The notes beneath the pieces are model-generated. The model searched no databases. It worked only from the letters and a program-made list of their open reading frames with translations, and was not told the DNA's origin. Below, piece after piece: positions 6,746-6,967 of a DNA stretch of 6,967 nucleotides. The position numbers and the translations under genes were made by a program. Within the stretch, counting starts at the first letter, position 1. Each line of letters starts with the position of its first letter. Source of the stretch: Thermotoga sp. (GTDB taxonomy: Bacteria > Thermotogota > Thermotogae > B21-G9). The DNA lies in NCBI GenBank assembly GCA_003641545.1, contig QNAU01000068.1:1-6967 (forward strand). The letters are read 5' to 3'.

Positions 6746-6934
6746 TCATCCCTGATCGGTTCGCTCTTTTTTCGAACACACTCCAGAAGAACTGAGTGTG
6801 TTCGAAAAATCCCTGAGGAGGTAAGGTGAGAAAGAAGATAAATGTCTCATATAGCCAGCAACAAAAACAAAAAATATAATCGCCTGTGCCCAGTTGTATG
6901 CTATCACCTTCACCCATACCTCTTTCTTCGCCAT
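6746..6934 (-). CDS. Candidate small membrane protein, unknown function
   Basis: This 62-residue frame starts MAKKEVWVKVIAYNW and has one clear hydrophobic stretch (roughly residues 9-27, rich in Ile, Phe, Val and Ala). That pattern suits a single membrane helix with a positively charged N-terminus. A possible ribosome site, AAGGGA, lies 6 nt before the ATG. A GTG at 6949 would add five residues (MKGLE). The last 20 or so codons (SNTLSSSGVCSKKERTDQG) run through the perfect inverted repeat at 6768-6809, which casts doubt on the end of the frame. I do not recognise the family. It is on the same strand as the cas operon but ends about 100 nt before its promoter, so it is probably a separate unit. 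It may be spurious. Confidence 0.35.
   Translation of the reverse strand: MAKKEVWVKVIAYNWAQAIIFFVFVAGYMRHLSSFSPYLLRDFSNTLSSSGVCSKKERTDQG
6768..6809. repeat. Perfect 16-bp inverted repeat with 10-nt loop
   Basis: The left arm (6768-6783, T5 then CGAACACACTC) is the exact reverse complement of the right arm (6794-6809, GAGTGTGTTCG then A5), around the loop CAGAAGAACT. Each arm also contains a TTCGAA palindrome (6771-6776 and 6801-6806). On both strands the T-run is on the 5' side and the A-run on the 3' side. There is therefore no U-tract after the hairpin, and it does not fit a classical intrinsic terminator in either direction. It lies about 100 nt upstream of the operon promoter. It could be a protein binding site, an RNA-stability hairpin, or a trace of a small mobile element. 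Confidence 0.85.
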
Positions 6935-6967
6935 CTCTAATCCCTTCACACTCTCCCATTGCCCATA

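Noticed and set aside
6768..6809. Bidirectional rho-independent terminator
   Set aside because: The stem is strong, but the T-run precedes and the A-run follows the hairpin on both strands, so the 3' U-tract needed for intrinsic termination is absent.
6842..6940. Plus-strand 32-codon frame after a GGAGGT-like sequence (6817-6822)
   Set aside because: The purine-rich site is about 20 nt from the ATG, the peptide has no recognisable features, and it is antisense to the better small membrane ORF.
1..6967. CRISPR array or leader
   Set aside because: No direct repeats of about 30 bp with regular spacing were seen on either strand; only cas genes are present. An array may lie outside the window.

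Overview
The window holds most of a CRISPR-Cas type I-B effector operon, all on the minus strand, read from about position 6640 down to position 1. The reading order is cas6, a CARF-HEPN ribonuclease (csx1 type), a second CARF protein (APE2256 type) with an extra C-terminal domain, cas8b (TM1802/Csh1 type), cas7 (Csh2 type), cas5, and the first 38 codons of cas3, which runs off the left edge. The DNA is AT-rich. Proteins are rich in Lys, Glu and Arg, Arg is mostly AGA/AGG, TTG and GTG starts are common, and Shine-Dalgarno sites are strong. Together with the gene order, this suggests a thermophilic bacterium of the Thermotoga group; the assignment is inferred from style and is not proven.

Region by region. 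(1) 6741-6967 lies upstream of the operon. It holds one weak candidate small membrane-protein ORF on the minus strand, whose 3' part contains a perfect 16-bp inverted repeat (6768-6809). (2) 6604-6740 is the control region. It has a near-consensus sigma-70 promoter, TTTACA-17 nt-TATAAT, with a predicted leader of about 30 nt, and just upstream a 16-codon open frame that may be a gene remnant. (3) 6603-116 holds seven genes packed head to tail. Junctions are 4-nt overlaps (GTGA, TTGA), a 5-nt gap, a 29-nt overlap, a 3-nt gap and a 33-nt gap, so translational coupling is likely along most of the operon.

How the genes work together (known family roles). Cas6 cuts the CRISPR transcript into crRNAs. 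Cas8b, Cas7 and Cas5 assemble on the crRNA as the Cascade DNA-targeting complex, and Cas3 is recruited to nick and unwind the target. The two CARF proteins belong to a different pathway: CARF domains bind cyclic oligoadenylates, which are made by the Cas10 polymerase of type III systems. No cas10 is visible here, so a type III locus elsewhere in the genome is the expected source of the signal. Co-transcribing type III-style effectors inside a type I-B operon suggests linked expression of the two defence arms.

No CRISPR repeats, cas1, cas2, cas4, cas10, RNA genes or insertion sequences were seen. The least explained elements are the C-terminal domain of the second CARF protein, the 16-bp inverted repeat that lacks a terminator-type T-tract, and the small ORF upstream.
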